64,000 bases of DNA from Patulibacter sp. SYSU D01012 (GCF_017916475.1 NZ_JAFMTB010000001.1:1512849-1576848); one strand, 5' to 3'; shown: positions 25,310 to 34,160, numbered from the stretch's first letter. The notes: generated by a model not told the origin, from the letters alone. Program-made: numbers and translations.

Positions 25310-27219
25310 GCGTCGGCCTCCCACGGCGCCGGGGCGGGCACGGCGTCGTCGGCCTCCAGCCGCAGCGTGCCCGAGGCGTCGGTGCTCGCGCGCCAGCCCG
25401 CGGGCACGACCACCGTGGCGCCCGGCAGGCGGACGACCGCCGGGCCGACGGTCGCGCCGCCCGCGTCCGGCGGCGCCGTCCCGAGCGTGCCGGGCGGCCC
25501 CGCAACGCGCTCGGTCTCGCGGACCGTCACGAGCTCGATCGGCGCGTCCGGGTCGTCGAAGCCGTAGCGCTCCCGGTGCGCGGCGTCGAACGCGGCGCGC
25601 AGGGCCGCCGGGTCCGGCGGGCACCCGCGGACGGTCAGCTCGAAGGCCTGGCCGGCGTAGCGCACGTCGTAGGCCACCTCGACGGCCGCGCCGGGGCGCG
25701 ACGGCGACGAGGCGGCCAGCGCATCGGCGGTGATCGCGTCGCCGCGCAGCAGGACGGTGCGGGCCCGGTCGCTCCGCCGCTCGGCGGCCGCCAGGCCCAG
25801 CGCGGAGAGCACCCCGCCGGCCCGCGGCACGAGCACGCGCCGGATGCCCAGGCGGGCGGCCAGGCCCGCCGCGTGCAGGCCGCCGGCGCCGCCGTAGGCG
25901 AGCAGGGCGAAGCGCCGCGGGTCCAGGCCGCGCTCGACGGTCATCACGCGCAACGCCCGGGCCATCTCGGCGTCGGCGACCCGCAGGATGCCGCGCGCGC
26001 AGGCGCGCGGCTCCAGGCCGAGCACGCCCGCCAGGCGGCCCACCGCGGCCGCGGCGGCCGCCGCGTCGAGCGCGACGCCGCCGGCGAGCGGCTCGTCCGG
26101 GTCCAGCGTCCCGAGGACGACGTGCGCGTCCGTGACCGTCGGCTCCGTCCCGCCGTGGCCGTAGCTCGCGGGGCCGGGCCGCGCGCCCGCCGACCGCGGT
26201 CCGACGCGCAGCGCGCCGCCGGGGTCGGCCCACGCGACGGAGCCGCCGCCCGCCCCGACGGTGTGGATGTCGACCGTGGGCAGCGCGATCGGGCGGCCCG
26301 CGATCGCGCCACCGCCGACCTCGCGCGCGCGACCGTCCTGGACGACGAGCACGTCGCAGGACGTGCCGCCCATGTCGAAGCAGAGCAGGTCCGGCTCGCC
26401 CGCCGCCGCGGCGACGATGGTCGCGGCGGCGGCGCCGCCGGCGGGGCCGGAGAGCACCGTGGTCGCGCCGCGGCCGGCGGCCTCCTCGAGCGTCTGCACG
26501 CCGCCGGACGACGCCAGGATCTCGGGCTCCGGCAGCCCGCCGTCCGCGCACCGGCGGGCCAGGCGGCGCAGGTACCGCCCGACGAGCGGCGACACCGCCG
26601 CGTCCACCTCGGTCGTGGCCGCGCGCTCGTACTCGCGGAACGTGCCGACGGCCGCGTGGGAGAGCGAGACGTGGACGTCGGGGCCGAGCCGCGTGCGCAG
26701 CGCGGCGCCGAGCGCCCGCTCGTGGGCGGGGAAGCGGTCGGCGTGGAGCAGGACGACGGCCACGGCCTCGGGCTCGAGCGCGGCGACGGCGTCGGCGACG
26801 CGGGCGGCCTCGGCGTCCGTCAGGGCCCGCAGCACGCCCTCGGGGCCGCAGCGCTCGTCGACGGCGACGCGCCGGTCGGGCGGCACGAGCGGGGCGACGC
26901 GTCCGCGGGCCAGGTCGTACAGGTGCGGCCGGTCCTGGCGCCCGAGCTCGACGACGTCGACGAACCCGGCGGTGGCGCACAGGACGGTCCGCGCCACGCG
27001 GCCCTCGAGCAGCGCGTTCGTCGCGACCGTCATCCCGTGGCGGAGCGCGGTGACGTCGGCGGGCGTCGCGCCGGCGGCGGCGAGGGCGTCCGCCACGGCA
27101 CGGAGCACGCCGCGGGACTGGTCGTCCGGCGTCGTCGGCGTCTTCGCGACGTGGACGCGATCGCCGTCCACGAGGGCCGCGTCGGTGAAGGTGCCGCCGA
27201 CGTCGACCCCGAGGAGCAT
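25306..27219 (-). CDS. hyuA: Hydantoinase A / oxoprolinase family protein
   Basis: The 637-aa protein starts at ATG 27219 with GVDVGGTFTDAALVDG, the ATP-binding start typical of HyuA, and later has CFDMGGTSCDV and AYGGAGGLHAAG, all expected. It pairs with HyuB downstream with an ATGA overlap. A TACGCT box eight bases before the ATG suggests a leaderless mRNA. The domain order (hydantoinase A N-terminal region then the central ASKHA fold then a C-terminal region) is complete. The most likely role is degradation of 5-oxoproline or hydantoins for nitrogen or carbon. Confidence 0.88.
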   Translation of the reverse strand: MLLGVDVGGTFTDAALVDGDRVHVAKTPTTPDDQSRGVLRAVADALAAAGATPADVTALRHGMTVATNALLEGRVARTVLCATAGFVDVVELGRQDRPHLYDLARGRVAPLVPPDRRVAVDERCGPEGVLRALTDAEAARVADAVAALEPEAVAVVLLHADRFPAHERALGAALRTRLGPDVHVSLSHAAVGTFREYERAATTEVDAAVSPLVGRYLRRLARRCADGGLPEPEILASSGGVQTLEEAAGRGATTVLSGPAGGAAAATIVAAAAGEPDLLCFDMGGTSCDVLVVQDGRAREVGGGAIAGRPIALPTVDIHTVGAGGGSVAWADPGGALRVGPRSAGARPGPASYGHGGTEPTVTDAHVVLGTLDPDEPLAGGVALDAAAAAAAVGRLAGVLGLEPRACARGILRVADAEMARALRVMTVERGLDPRRFALLAYGGAGGLHAAGLAARLGIRRVLVPRAGGVLSALGLAAAERRSDRARTVLLRGDAITADALAASSPSRPGAAVEVAYDVRYAGQAFELTVRGCPPDPAALRAAFDAAHRERYGFDDPDAPIELVTVRETERVAGPPGTLGTAPPDAGGATVGPAVVRLPGATVVVPAGWRASTDASGTLRLEADDAVPAPAPWEADA

Positions 27220-27316
27220 GGCCCGGCAGCGTAGCGCTCGCGGGCCCGGCGTCATCCCGCCCGCCGCCCGGGCCGGAGGCGGCGCGGTCCGCGGCGCGAT
27301 GCGGGGGTGCGGCGGC

Positions 27317-27760
27317 CTACGCGGCCAGCACCACGAGCTCGTCCCGCTCGACCAGGTCGTCGAGGTTCTCGGTCTCGGCGAGGTGCTGGTGCGAGGGGCA
27401 GTAGCGCGAGCCGGGGAGTGGGTCGCGCTGGCACGGCTGGCCGCGCCGGGTCGTGGCCTGGCAGGTCGGCTTCGTGCCCGTCAGGTCGTGGCTCAGGTCG
27501 GGATCGCGGCGGAGCTCCTCGGCCACCGTGCCCACGTACGTCTCGACGGTGCGCCAGACCTGGGCCTGGGCCGCCATCGGGAAGAGGAAGCGGATCTCGT
27601 GGAAGAGGCTCTTGGCGGGGTGCGCGAAGTAGTGCGGATCGGTGACGAGGCGCTCGATCGTCGACTCGCACGCCTTGAGGACGCGCTCGTGGCTCTGCCG
27701 GGAGCCCGCGGGCAGCCAGTGGGAGATGTCGCGGTAGAGAGTCCTGGAGAGGTGGTACAT
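27317..27760 (-). CDS. Hypothetical protein with C-terminal zinc-binding motif
   Basis: The 147-aa protein has a helical N-terminal part (MYHLSRTLYRDISHW, KACESTIERLVTD) and a C-terminal Cys/His cluster TCQATTRRGQPC then RYCPSH that resembles a small zinc finger of the type C-x-x-x-T-x-x-G-x-x-C...C-x-x-H. Similar short proteins occur in Thermoleophilia without assigned function. The start ATG is at 27760; the leader upstream contains a 7-bp inverted repeat (27771-27792). It lies between hyuA and nadB on the same strand but with a 118-bp gap before nadB. Confidence 0.6.
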   Translation of the reverse strand: MYHLSRTLYRDISHWLPAGSRQSHERVLKACESTIERLVTDPHYFAHPAKSLFHEIRFLFPMAAQAQVWRTVETYVGTVAEELRRDPDLSHDLTGTKPTCQATTRRGQPCQRDPLPGSRYCPSHQHLAETENLDDLVERDELVVLAA

Positions 27761-27770
27761 AGCGAGGGTG

Positions 27771-27792
27771 GGACGGTGGTCGATGACCGTCC
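27771..27792. promoter_or_regulatory. Inverted repeat in the leader of the zinc-finger protein gene
   Basis: GGACGGT and ACCGTCC are exact inverted arms separated by eight bases, eleven bases upstream of the ATG at 27760. The geometry fits a repressor operator or a leader hairpin. The 118-bp gap between this gene and nadB otherwise holds an AT-richer stretch (27810-27832) that may be the promoter. Confidence 0.35.
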
Positions 27793-27878
27793 ACTGGTAG
27801 GAACCCCCGGAATGTTCGGTTCGTGTTAAGAGGCGGCGCCCGGCGCGAACCGGGCTGCTATGTCTCGGCTCGCTCCCG

Positions 27879-29369
27879 CTAGGCGGCGGCCGGCGCGGCG
27901 TCCCAGCGCTCGCGCCGGGTGGCGGGGGGGCCGCCGTCGGCGGCCGGCGCCACGATGGTGTGCACGCCGTCGAGCGCGTGGTCCAGCGCCGGATGGTCCG
28001 CGCGCCGGTGGGCGCCCCGCGACTCGTCGCGCGCGAGGGCCGCGGCCCCGATCGCGCGGGCGAGGGGGTGCGGATCGTCGAGCAGCGTGCGGAGGCCCTC
28101 CGCGTCGCGCTCGATCCCGGCGTGGCGCCAGAGGGCGTGACGCGTCTCCCGGGCGGGGACGAGCACCGTCGCGCCGGCCGGCGCGGGGGCGAGCCGCTCC
28201 GGCAGCGGCGCGGCGTCGAGCGCCGCGCGGGCGGCGCGGCCGCCGAAGACGATGCACTCCGCCAGCGAGTTCGACGCCAGGCGGTTGGCGCCGTGCAGGC
28301 CCGTGCACGCCGTCTCGCCCACCACGAAAAGGCCGGGGACGCGCGTGGCGCCCTGCAGGTCGCAGGCCACGCCGCCCATCGTGTAGTGGCACGCGGGCGC
28401 GACGGGCACCGGCGTGGTCTCGGGGTCGAGCCCGGACTCGCGCAGCGCCGCGACCACGTTGGGGAACGCCGCCGCGTCCACGTGGCGCATGTCGAGCAGC
28501 ACGTGGTCGCTGCCCTCGTCGCGCATCGTCCGCCACACGGCGTAGGCGACCTCGTCCCGCGGCGCCAGCTCCTCGACGAACCGCTCGCCGCGGCCGTCCA
28601 GCAGCGTGGCGCCCTCGCCGCGGATCGCCTCCGTCACCAGGAACCCCTCGCGGCCCGGGATGCCGGCCACGGCCGTGGGGTGGAACTGCACGAACTCCAG
28701 GTCGGCGAGCTCGGCGCCGGCCGCGTACGCCAGCTGGGCTCCGACGCCGACGGACCCGGGCGGGTTCGTGGTGCGGCGCCAGAGCGCGGCCGAGCCCCCG
28801 CAGGCCAGGATCGTGGCGCGCGCCGCGACGGCGCGCCCGTCCTCGGTGACCGCGCCGACGGCCCGGCCGTCGCTGGTCCAGACCGCGGACGCGCGGGTCT
28901 GCTCGAGCACCCGGACGCGGGGGTGGGCGACGAGGCGCGCGGCGAGCTGCCGGACGAGCCGGCGCCCCGTCGCGCTGCCGCCCGCGTGGACGACGCGGCG
29001 ATGGGTGTGCCCGCCCTCGAGGCCGAGCACCAGCCGGCCGTGGCGGTCGGCGTCGAAGCGCACGCCGAGCGCCTCCAGGTCGGCGACCGCGTCGGGGGCC
29101 TCGCGGCAGAGCGCCTCCGCGGCGCTGCGGCGCACGAGGCCGCGCCCCGCACGCTCGGTGTCCGCCAGGTGCGCCGCCGGGCTGTCGTCCACGGCGAGCG
29201 CCGCGGCGACCCCGCCCTGGGCCCAGTACGAGGCCGTCTCGGCGAGCGGCGTGGCGCTGATCACCGTCACCTCGGCGCCGTCCCGCGCGGCGCGCAGGGC
29301 GGCGTACAGGCCGGCGGCTCCGGCACCCACGACGAGGACGTCGGTGGGCGCATCGGCGGAGTCGGGCAT
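27879..29369 (-). CDS. nadB: L-aspartate oxidase
   Basis: NadB oxidises L-aspartate to iminoaspartate for NAD synthesis. The 496-aa FAD protein has the dinucleotide loop VVGAGAAGLYAAL, the SYWAQGGVAAAL flavin region, the FVQFHPTAV motif and HYTMGGV, with GLHGANRLASNSLAE, all diagnostic of NadB. The C-terminal helical domain is complete. nadA and nadC are not in the window. The start ATG 29369 is separated by only 20 bp from the divergent deacetylase GTG; a -10-like TACGGT on this strand (29382-29377) sits seven bases before the ATG, suggesting a leaderless transcript. Confidence 0.92.
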   Translation of the reverse strand: MPDSADAPTDVLVVGAGAAGLYAALRAARDGAEVTVISATPLAETASYWAQGGVAAALAVDDSPAAHLADTERAGRGLVRRSAAEALCREAPDAVADLEALGVRFDADRHGRLVLGLEGGHTHRRVVHAGGSATGRRLVRQLAARLVAHPRVRVLEQTRASAVWTSDGRAVGAVTEDGRAVAARATILACGGSAALWRRTTNPPGSVGVGAQLAYAAGAELADLEFVQFHPTAVAGIPGREGFLVTEAIRGEGATLLDGRGERFVEELAPRDEVAYAVWRTMRDEGSDHVLLDMRHVDAAAFPNVVAALRESGLDPETTPVPVAPACHYTMGGVACDLQGATRVPGLFVVGETACTGLHGANRLASNSLAECIVFGGRAARAALDAAPLPERLAPAPAGATVLVPARETRHALWRHAGIERDAEGLRTLLDDPHPLARAIGAAALARDESRGAHRRADHPALDHALDGVHTIVAPAADGGPPATRRERWDAAPAAA

Positions 29370-29389
29370 GGGGGGTACCGTATCCGCCC
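29370..29389. promoter_or_regulatory. Bidirectional leaderless promoter between nadB and the deacetylase gene
   Basis: Only 20 bp separate the two start codons. TACCGT on the plus strand (29376-29381) is eight bases before the GTG at 29390; TACGGT on the minus strand (29382-29377) is seven bases before the ATG at 29369. The two -10 hexamers overlap by five bases, so the same symmetric DNA can serve both directions. Confidence 0.55.
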
Positions 29390-30418
29390 GTGGCCCCCGT
29401 GCTCTTCCGCCATCCATCCTCGCTGCGGCACGACACGGGCTCGCACCCCGAGCGCGCGGCGCGCATCACGGCGGTCGAGACGGCGCTCGCGGCCCGCGAC
29501 TGGTGCGGGTACGACGTGCGCGAGTCGCCGCAGGCGACGACCGAGCAGCTCCAGGCGGTCCACCCGGCGGTGCACGTCGAGCGGATCCGGGCGCTGGCGG
29601 CGGCGGGCGGCGGGTCGATCGACGCGGACACGATCGTCTCGGCCGGCTCGTGGGAGGCCGCGCTGCACGCGGCGGGCGGCGCCGTCGCGGTGGTGGACGC
29701 GCTGCTCGACGGGGGCGCGGGCCGCGCCGCGTCGCTCCACCGGCCGCCGGGGCACCACTGCGAGACGGCGCAGCCCATGGGCTTCTGCCTGTTCAACAAC
29801 GTGGCGGTCGCCGCGCGCCACGCGCTCGACGCCCACGGCCTGCGGCGCGTCCTCGTCTACGACTGGGACGTCCACCACGGGAACGGCACCGCCGAGATCT
29901 TCGCGGGCACCGACGAGGTCCTCTTCTGTTCGGTGCACGAGTTCCCGCTGTACCCGGGGACGGGGCGGCCGAACGAGGTCGGCCACGGCGCCGGCAAGGG
30001 GTTCACCGTCAACCTGCCGGTGCCCGAGGGCAGCGGCGACGACGTCTGGATCGGCATGACGGAGCAGATCGTGCTGCCGATCGCGCGCTCGTACGCCCCC
30101 GAGCTGATCCTCGTCTCGGCCGGGTACGACGCGCACGTCGAGGATCCGCTCGCCGGCTGCACGGTCACGGACGCCGGGTTCGAGCGCGTCGCGCACGCCG
30201 TGCACCGGGTCGGCGACGAGCTGGGCGTGCCGGTGGGCCTGGTCCTCGAGGGCGGCTACGCCCCCGACGCGCTCGCGCGGAGCGTGGCGGCGACGCTGGC
30301 CGCGTGGGCCGGGCCGTCGCGTCCGGTCCGGGAGGGCGTCGTCTCCGGCGCGCCGATCGTCGAGCGGGCGCGCGCGAGCCTCGCCGGCCGCTGGCCGGGC
30401 GTGGCGCTCGGCGCCTGA
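29390..30418 (+). CDS. Histone-deacetylase family (AcuC/acetylpolyamine amidohydrolase-like) protein
   Basis: The 342-aa protein has the arginase/deacetylase fold markers: RPPGHHCETAQPMGFC with the paired His122/His123, the zinc ligands in YDWDVHHGNG (Asp160 and His162), the SAGYDAH block carrying the third ligand, and LEGGY at the catalytic Tyr loop. Bacterial members deacetylate small molecules or acetyl-lysines such as acetyl-CoA synthetase. GTG 29390 has a perfect leaderless -10. The neighbour relation to nadB is divergent with shared promoter. Confidence 0.88.
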   Translation: MAPVLFRHPSSLRHDTGSHPERAARITAVETALAARDWCGYDVRESPQATTEQLQAVHPAVHVERIRALAAAGGGSIDADTIVSAGSWEAALHAAGGAVAVVDALLDGGAGRAASLHRPPGHHCETAQPMGFCLFNNVAVAARHALDAHGLRRVLVYDWDVHHGNGTAEIFAGTDEVLFCSVHEFPLYPGTGRPNEVGHGAGKGFTVNLPVPEGSGDDVWIGMTEQIVLPIARSYAPELILVSAGYDAHVEDPLAGCTVTDAGFERVAHAVHRVGDELGVPVGLVLEGGYAPDALARSVAATLAAWAGPSRPVREGVVSGAPIVERARASLAGRWPGVALGA

Positions 30419-30427
30419 GGCCGGGGG

Positions 30428-30904
30428 CTACGGGGTCGTCCCGCCGCTGGCGGTGCCGGCCGCGCCCTGCGGCAGGGTGCCGGCCGCGTCGGGCGACGCG
30501 ACCCCCTCCGGGAGCGTGGTGCCGCCGGCCGGCGCGCCGGTCGCGGGCGCGCCGTCGGTGGGCGTGCCCGTCGCCGGCGCGCCGGCCGTCGGCGTTCCCG
30601 CGGGGGCGCCCGTGGCCGGCGCGCCGGGGGTCGTGGCGGCGGGGACGACCGCGCCGGGGACGGTCTGCGTCGTCGTCGCCTCGGGGGCGTCCGTCGTGGT
30701 CGTCAGCGCCACGAACGCCCCGAGCGTGCCGCCGGCGACGACGAGCACGAGCGCCGCGACCGCCGCGAGGGGCAGCTTCCAGTTGGGGGTGGGGCGCATG
30801 CGCGTGCGGGCGGGCGCGCCGCACGACAGGCACCATGCCTGCTCCTCGCCGACGGTGTTGCCGCACCGCGGGCAGACGACGGCGGTCGGCGGGACCTGGC
30901 TCAT
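30428..30904 (-). CDS. Zinc-ribbon membrane protein with Ala/Thr/Pro tail
   Basis: From ATG 30904 the 158-aa protein has an N-terminal zinc ribbon (CPRCGNTVGEEQAWCLSCG), one membrane helix (LAAVAALVLVVAGGTLGAFVAL) and a low-complexity outer tail of Gly/Ala/Thr/Pro repeats (GAPATGAPAG type). The start overlaps the previous gene's stop as ATGA. The layout (cytoplasmic zinc ribbon, anchor, disordered outside tail) suggests a scaffold or sensor. No family function is known to me. Confidence 0.6.
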   Translation of the reverse strand: MSQVPPTAVVCPRCGNTVGEEQAWCLSCGAPARTRMRPTPNWKLPLAAVAALVLVVAGGTLGAFVALTTTTDAPEATTTQTVPGAVVPAATTPGAPATGAPAGTPTAGAPATGTPTDGAPATGAPAGGTTLPEGVASPDAAGTLPQGAAGTASGGTTP

Positions 30905-32166
30905 CGGCCGTCGGCGCCCGGGGCGCTCTCGGAGCCCGGCGTCCGGTCGGACGCGCCGCCCGGCGCATCGTCGGCGCCCGGAGCGGCGCCCTCGGGCGTG
31001 GCGGGCTCCGGCGTGCCGGTCCCCGCCCCGGCGGGCGGGACGGACGCGACGGGCGCGCCGCCGCCGTACGGGGTGCTCGGCCCGGCGGCGGGCGGCGGGG
31101 CCGTCGGGTGGGTCCCGGTGGCGGTGGGCGGCCCGGCGGCGGGCGGGCCGGCGACGGTCGCCGGGTCGACCGCGGCCTGGGCGACGGTCTGGCCCACGCG
31201 GATCCCGCACTGCGGGCAGAAGTTCGCGTCGCTGCCGTGCAGCGCGCCGCAGCGCAGGCACACGGAGACCCCGGGGGCGTACAGCTCCTCGATCGGACGG
31301 TAGTCGCGCAGGCCGTGCTCGAGGGCGTGCAGCTCCGTGTCGATCTGTCGCAGCGCGTCGACCTTCGCGCCGACGAGCACCTCGTTCGTGGCGTTCGCGC
31401 GCCGCAGCTCGAAGACCAGGCCGCCCAGGTCGCGGTACCCGAGCTCGCGGACCTGACGCAGGTACCGCAGACGTCGGCGCATCCGCCCGCGATTGCGCAC
31501 GCCGACGCGCTGCGGCACGACGGCGACGCCGTCCGCGGACGTGTCGCCGGGCACGGCGGGGGCGACGGGGGCGGCCGCGGGGGCCCCGGCGGGGGCGGCC
31601 GCCGGGGCGACGGCGGCGGGCGGCGCGGGATCGCCCTGCGGCGCCGCGGCGTCGGGAACGGGGTCGGGCGTCGCCGCCGGGGCGGGCGCCGCGGGGCCGA
31701 CGGCGTCCGGGCCGGGGGCGGCGGGGGCGAGCTGCCGCTCGTCCGTGGCGGCGGCGACGCCGGCGTCCTGGCCCGGGGCGGGGCCGGAGAGCTGGTGCAC
31801 GCGGGTGGGCGCCTCGCCGGCGGCCGGGGTGGTGGGGGAGGGGAACGCCGCGTCGGTCGCCGCCGCGGGGGCGACCGACGCGGCCGGGTCCGCGTCGGCA
31901 CCCGCGAGGGCCGGCGCGTCGGCGCCCGGATCGGCGGCCGCGACGGGGTCGCTCTCGGCCGGGCCGTCCGCGGCCGGGGCGTCCGCGGTGCGAGCGGCGC
32001 CGGGCGCGGCCGGCGGGGCCCCGGCGGCCGCGGGGTCGGCCGGCGACGGCTCGCCGGGCGGGGCCGACGCGGGAGCGACCTCGGTCGGCGGCTCGGCGGC
32101 GCCCGCGGCGGCGGGCTCGCCGTCCTTCCCGGAGCGCTGGCGGATGCGGTCGAAGAGGCTGCTCAT
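30901..32166 (-). CDS. Zinc-ribbon protein with long disordered Ala/Pro regions
   Basis: The 421-aa protein is nearly all Ala/Pro/Gly low complexity outside a core of residues about 235-330. The core reads RGRMRRRLRYLRQVRELGYR then DLGGLVFELRRANATNEVLVG, a coiled stretch, then CLRCGALHGSDANFCPQCG. This basic-helix plus zinc-ribbon core is recurrent in Solirubrobacterales. The tail overlaps the next gene. It has no membrane helix, unlike its partner; the two probably act together. Confidence 0.6.
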   Translation of the reverse strand: MSSLFDRIRQRSGKDGEPAAAGAAEPPTEVAPASAPPGEPSPADPAAAGAPPAAPGAARTADAPAADGPAESDPVAAADPGADAPALAGADADPAASVAPAAATDAAFPSPTTPAAGEAPTRVHQLSGPAPGQDAGVAAATDERQLAPAAPGPDAVGPAAPAPAATPDPVPDAAAPQGDPAPPAAVAPAAAPAGAPAAAPVAPAVPGDTSADGVAVVPQRVGVRNRGRMRRRLRYLRQVRELGYRDLGGLVFELRRANATNEVLVGAKVDALRQIDTELHALEHGLRDYRPIEELYAPGVSVCLRCGALHGSDANFCPQCGIRVGQTVAQAAVDPATVAGPPAAGPPTATGTHPTAPPPAAGPSTPYGGGAPVASVPPAGAGTGTPEPATPEGAAPGADDAPGGASDRTPGSESAPGADGR

Positions 32167-32224
32167 GACGGTGGGGCGCGGCGCGGGGTCGGTCCGCCCG
32201 GCCGCGCGCCGAGTCTAGCGGCGT

Positions 32225-33142
32225 TCAGAGGGCGCTTCGCCAGGCGTCCGCCAGGCGCGCCGCGTAGGCGTCGGTGCCGTGCGCGGCCGCGACGACGCGC
32301 CCCGCCACGCGCGGGTCGTCGTCGCGCAGATGGGGCTCGAGCGCCGCCCGCCACGCCGCCAGGTCCCACGGCGCGCAGAGGCAGCCGGCGACGCGGCCGA
32401 CGGTGTCCGCGTGCGCGCCCGTCGGCGTGGCGAGGACGGGGACGTCGCAGGCCAGCGCCTCGACGGCGGCGAGCCCGAACCCCTCGTGCTCGCTCGGGAC
32501 GACGACGGCGGTCGCGGCGTTGATCCAGGCCCGCATGCGTTCGGGCGGCTCGCCGCCCAGCGTCCGCAGCGGCAGGCCCGCGGCCGCCGCGAGCTCGCGC
32601 GCGCGGTCGACGCGCTTCACCCGGCGGTCGGCGCCGTAGGGGAAGAGCAGGAACGGCTCGTCCGGGTCGAGGCCGAGCGCGCGCCGCGCCTCGGGGCGGG
32701 CGAGCGGCCCGAAGCGCGCCAGGTCGAGCCCGACCGGCAGGGTCCGGGCGCGGCGGCGGAACGGCGGCGGCAGGAGCGCCGCCAGGTCGTCCGAGGCCAG
32801 GCCGATCAGCCGCTGCGTCGGCAGGACGGCCAGCGTCGCGCGCCGCGAGCGCGGGTGGCGCAGGTCGCGCCCGTGCAGCGTCACTCCCCTCACACGCGCG
32901 CGCACGAGGAGCGCGGGCACCGCGGTCAGGCCGAAGTGGGCGTGGACGACGTCGTAGCGGCGTCCCCGGTGCCGCGCCCGCAGGCCCCGGGCCGCGGCGC
33001 GGTAGGCCCCGGGCGGGACCTCGTCCAGCGTCACGTCCAGGCCCGGCAGGCGCCGCAGCGCCGCCACCTGGTCGCGGACGAAGCCGCCGCGCTCGGGGTG
33101 CGCCGCGTCCGGCGCCATGTTCGACACGACGAGGATGCGCAT
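32225..33142 (-). CDS. Glycosyltransferase family 4 (GT-B)
   Basis: From ATG 33142 the 305-aa product has the GT-B pattern: ILVVSNMAPDAAHPERGGF at the N-terminus, DVVHAHFGLTAVPAL, then the C-terminal nucleotide-sugar domain with VVVPSEHEGFGLAAVEALAC (the E-x7-E motif). It is shorter than many GT4 enzymes (about 380 aa), mainly in the first domain. It could decorate lipids, exopolysaccharide or small molecules. No other sugar genes are adjacent. Confidence 0.82.
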   Translation of the reverse strand: MRILVVSNMAPDAAHPERGGFVRDQVAALRRLPGLDVTLDEVPPGAYRAAARGLRARHRGRRYDVVHAHFGLTAVPALLVRARVRGVTLHGRDLRHPRSRRATLAVLPTQRLIGLASDDLAALLPPPFRRRARTLPVGLDLARFGPLARPEARRALGLDPDEPFLLFPYGADRRVKRVDRARELAAAAGLPLRTLGGEPPERMRAWINAATAVVVPSEHEGFGLAAVEALACDVPVLATPTGAHADTVGRVAGCLCAPWDLAAWRAALEPHLRDDDPRVAGRVVAAAHGTDAYAARLADAWRSAL

Positions 33143-33235
33143 CCGGCGCTGATTGTGCACGGTCCGGGCCTGGAGACGGCACGGCCCCGCGGCGGACGAT
33201 GGCGACGCAATCCACCCCGAGACCGGAGGCACCCC

Positions 33236-33544
33236 ATGTCCACCATCCCCAGCGCCCGTTCGTCCGCCCTCGTCCCGTCCGCGCCGACGGCCGTCGCGGC
33301 CCGGGCCCACCACGGCCTGCTGCGGCTCGCCGACGGCGCCGCGCGGGTGCCCGCCCGTCTGCGCGACGAGCGCGGCCAGGGCACCGTCGAGTACGTCGCC
33401 CTGGCGATGCTGATCGCCGCCGTCATGGCCGGCGTCGTGCTGGCCGCCGGCGGCCTGAAGGGCGGCGGCATCGCCCAGGCCGTCGTCGAGAAGGTCAAGG
33501 CGGCGATCGGCGCCGCCGGGAAGACGCCGGCCGCCGCGAAGTGA
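33236..33544 (+). CDS. Orphan Flp/TadE-like pilin protein
   Basis: The 102-aa protein starts at ATG 33236 with GGAGG seven bases upstream. Residues about 46-72 contain the class III prepilin signature RGQGTVEYVALAMLIAAVMA, where the prepilin peptidase cleaves before GQGTVEY-like residues, and a following hydrophobic helix. The C-terminus is Ala/Lys-rich. No tad assembly or prepilin peptidase genes lie nearby. It could be a pilin exported by a distant apparatus or a related small membrane protein. Confidence 0.65.
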   Translation: MSTIPSARSSALVPSAPTAVAARAHHGLLRLADGAARVPARLRDERGQGTVEYVALAMLIAAVMAGVVLAAGGLKGGGIAQAVVEKVKAAIGAAGKTPAAAK

Positions 33545-33581
33545 CGCGGACCGCGGGCACGGCGCCGCGTAGGATGGCGCC

Positions 33582-34160
33582 GTGCCCGACCTGGTCCTCG
33601 CCACGCGCAACCCGCACAAGGCCGAGGAGTTCGGCGCGCTCCTGGCGCCCTGGACCGTCGTGCCGCTGCCCGCGGACGTCGAGCTGCCCCCCGAGGACGG
33701 CACGACCTTCGCCGAGAACGCTCTCGGCAAGGCCCGCGCGGCGGCCGCGGCGACCGGGCGGGCGTCGTTCGGGGACGACTCCGGCGTCGCGGCCGAGGCG
33801 CTCGACGGCGCCCCCGGCGTGCGCTCGGCGCGCTTCGCGGGCGAGCACGCCACGGACCGGGAGAACCTCGACCTGCTCCGCGAGCGGGTCCCGGTCGGCA
33901 GTCCGCTGGCCTACGTCTGCGCGATCGCCTACGTGGATCCGGCGGCCGGGGTGGAGCACGTCGTCGAGGCGCGTTGCACGGGGCGCATGGCGCCCGAGCC
34001 GCGCGGCACGAACGGCTTCGGGTACGACCCCGTCTTCGTCGCCGACGACGACCCGGCGGGCCGCACGATGGCCGAGCTCGCGCCCGAGGAGAAGGCCGCG
34101 ATCTCGCACCGCGGCCGGGCCGTCGCGCTGCTGCGCGACTGGCTCGCCGCCGAGGGCTGA
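33582..34160 (+). CDS. rdgB: XTP/dITP diphosphatase (RdgB/HAM1)
   Basis: The 192-aa enzyme removes non-canonical purine triphosphates. Motifs are ATRNPHKAEEF at the N-terminus, FGDDSGVAAEAL (the metal-binding Asp pair), PRGTNGFGYDPVF and ISHRGRAV at the C-terminus. GTG 33582 is preceded by TAGGAT with six bases between, fitting a leaderless mRNA. Length and order are standard. A hairpin follows (34174). Confidence 0.95.
   Translation: MPDLVLATRNPHKAEEFGALLAPWTVVPLPADVELPPEDGTTFAENALGKARAAAAATGRASFGDDSGVAAEALDGAPGVRSARFAGEHATDRENLDLLRERVPVGSPLAYVCAIAYVDPAAGVEHVVEARCTGRMAPEPRGTNGFGYDPVFVADDDPAGRTMAELAPEEKAAISHRGRAVALLRDWLAAEG

Noticed and set aside
23820-25567. Plus-strand frames antisense to hyuB and hyuA
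   Set aside because: No motifs; the minus-strand products match HyuB and HyuA along their length.
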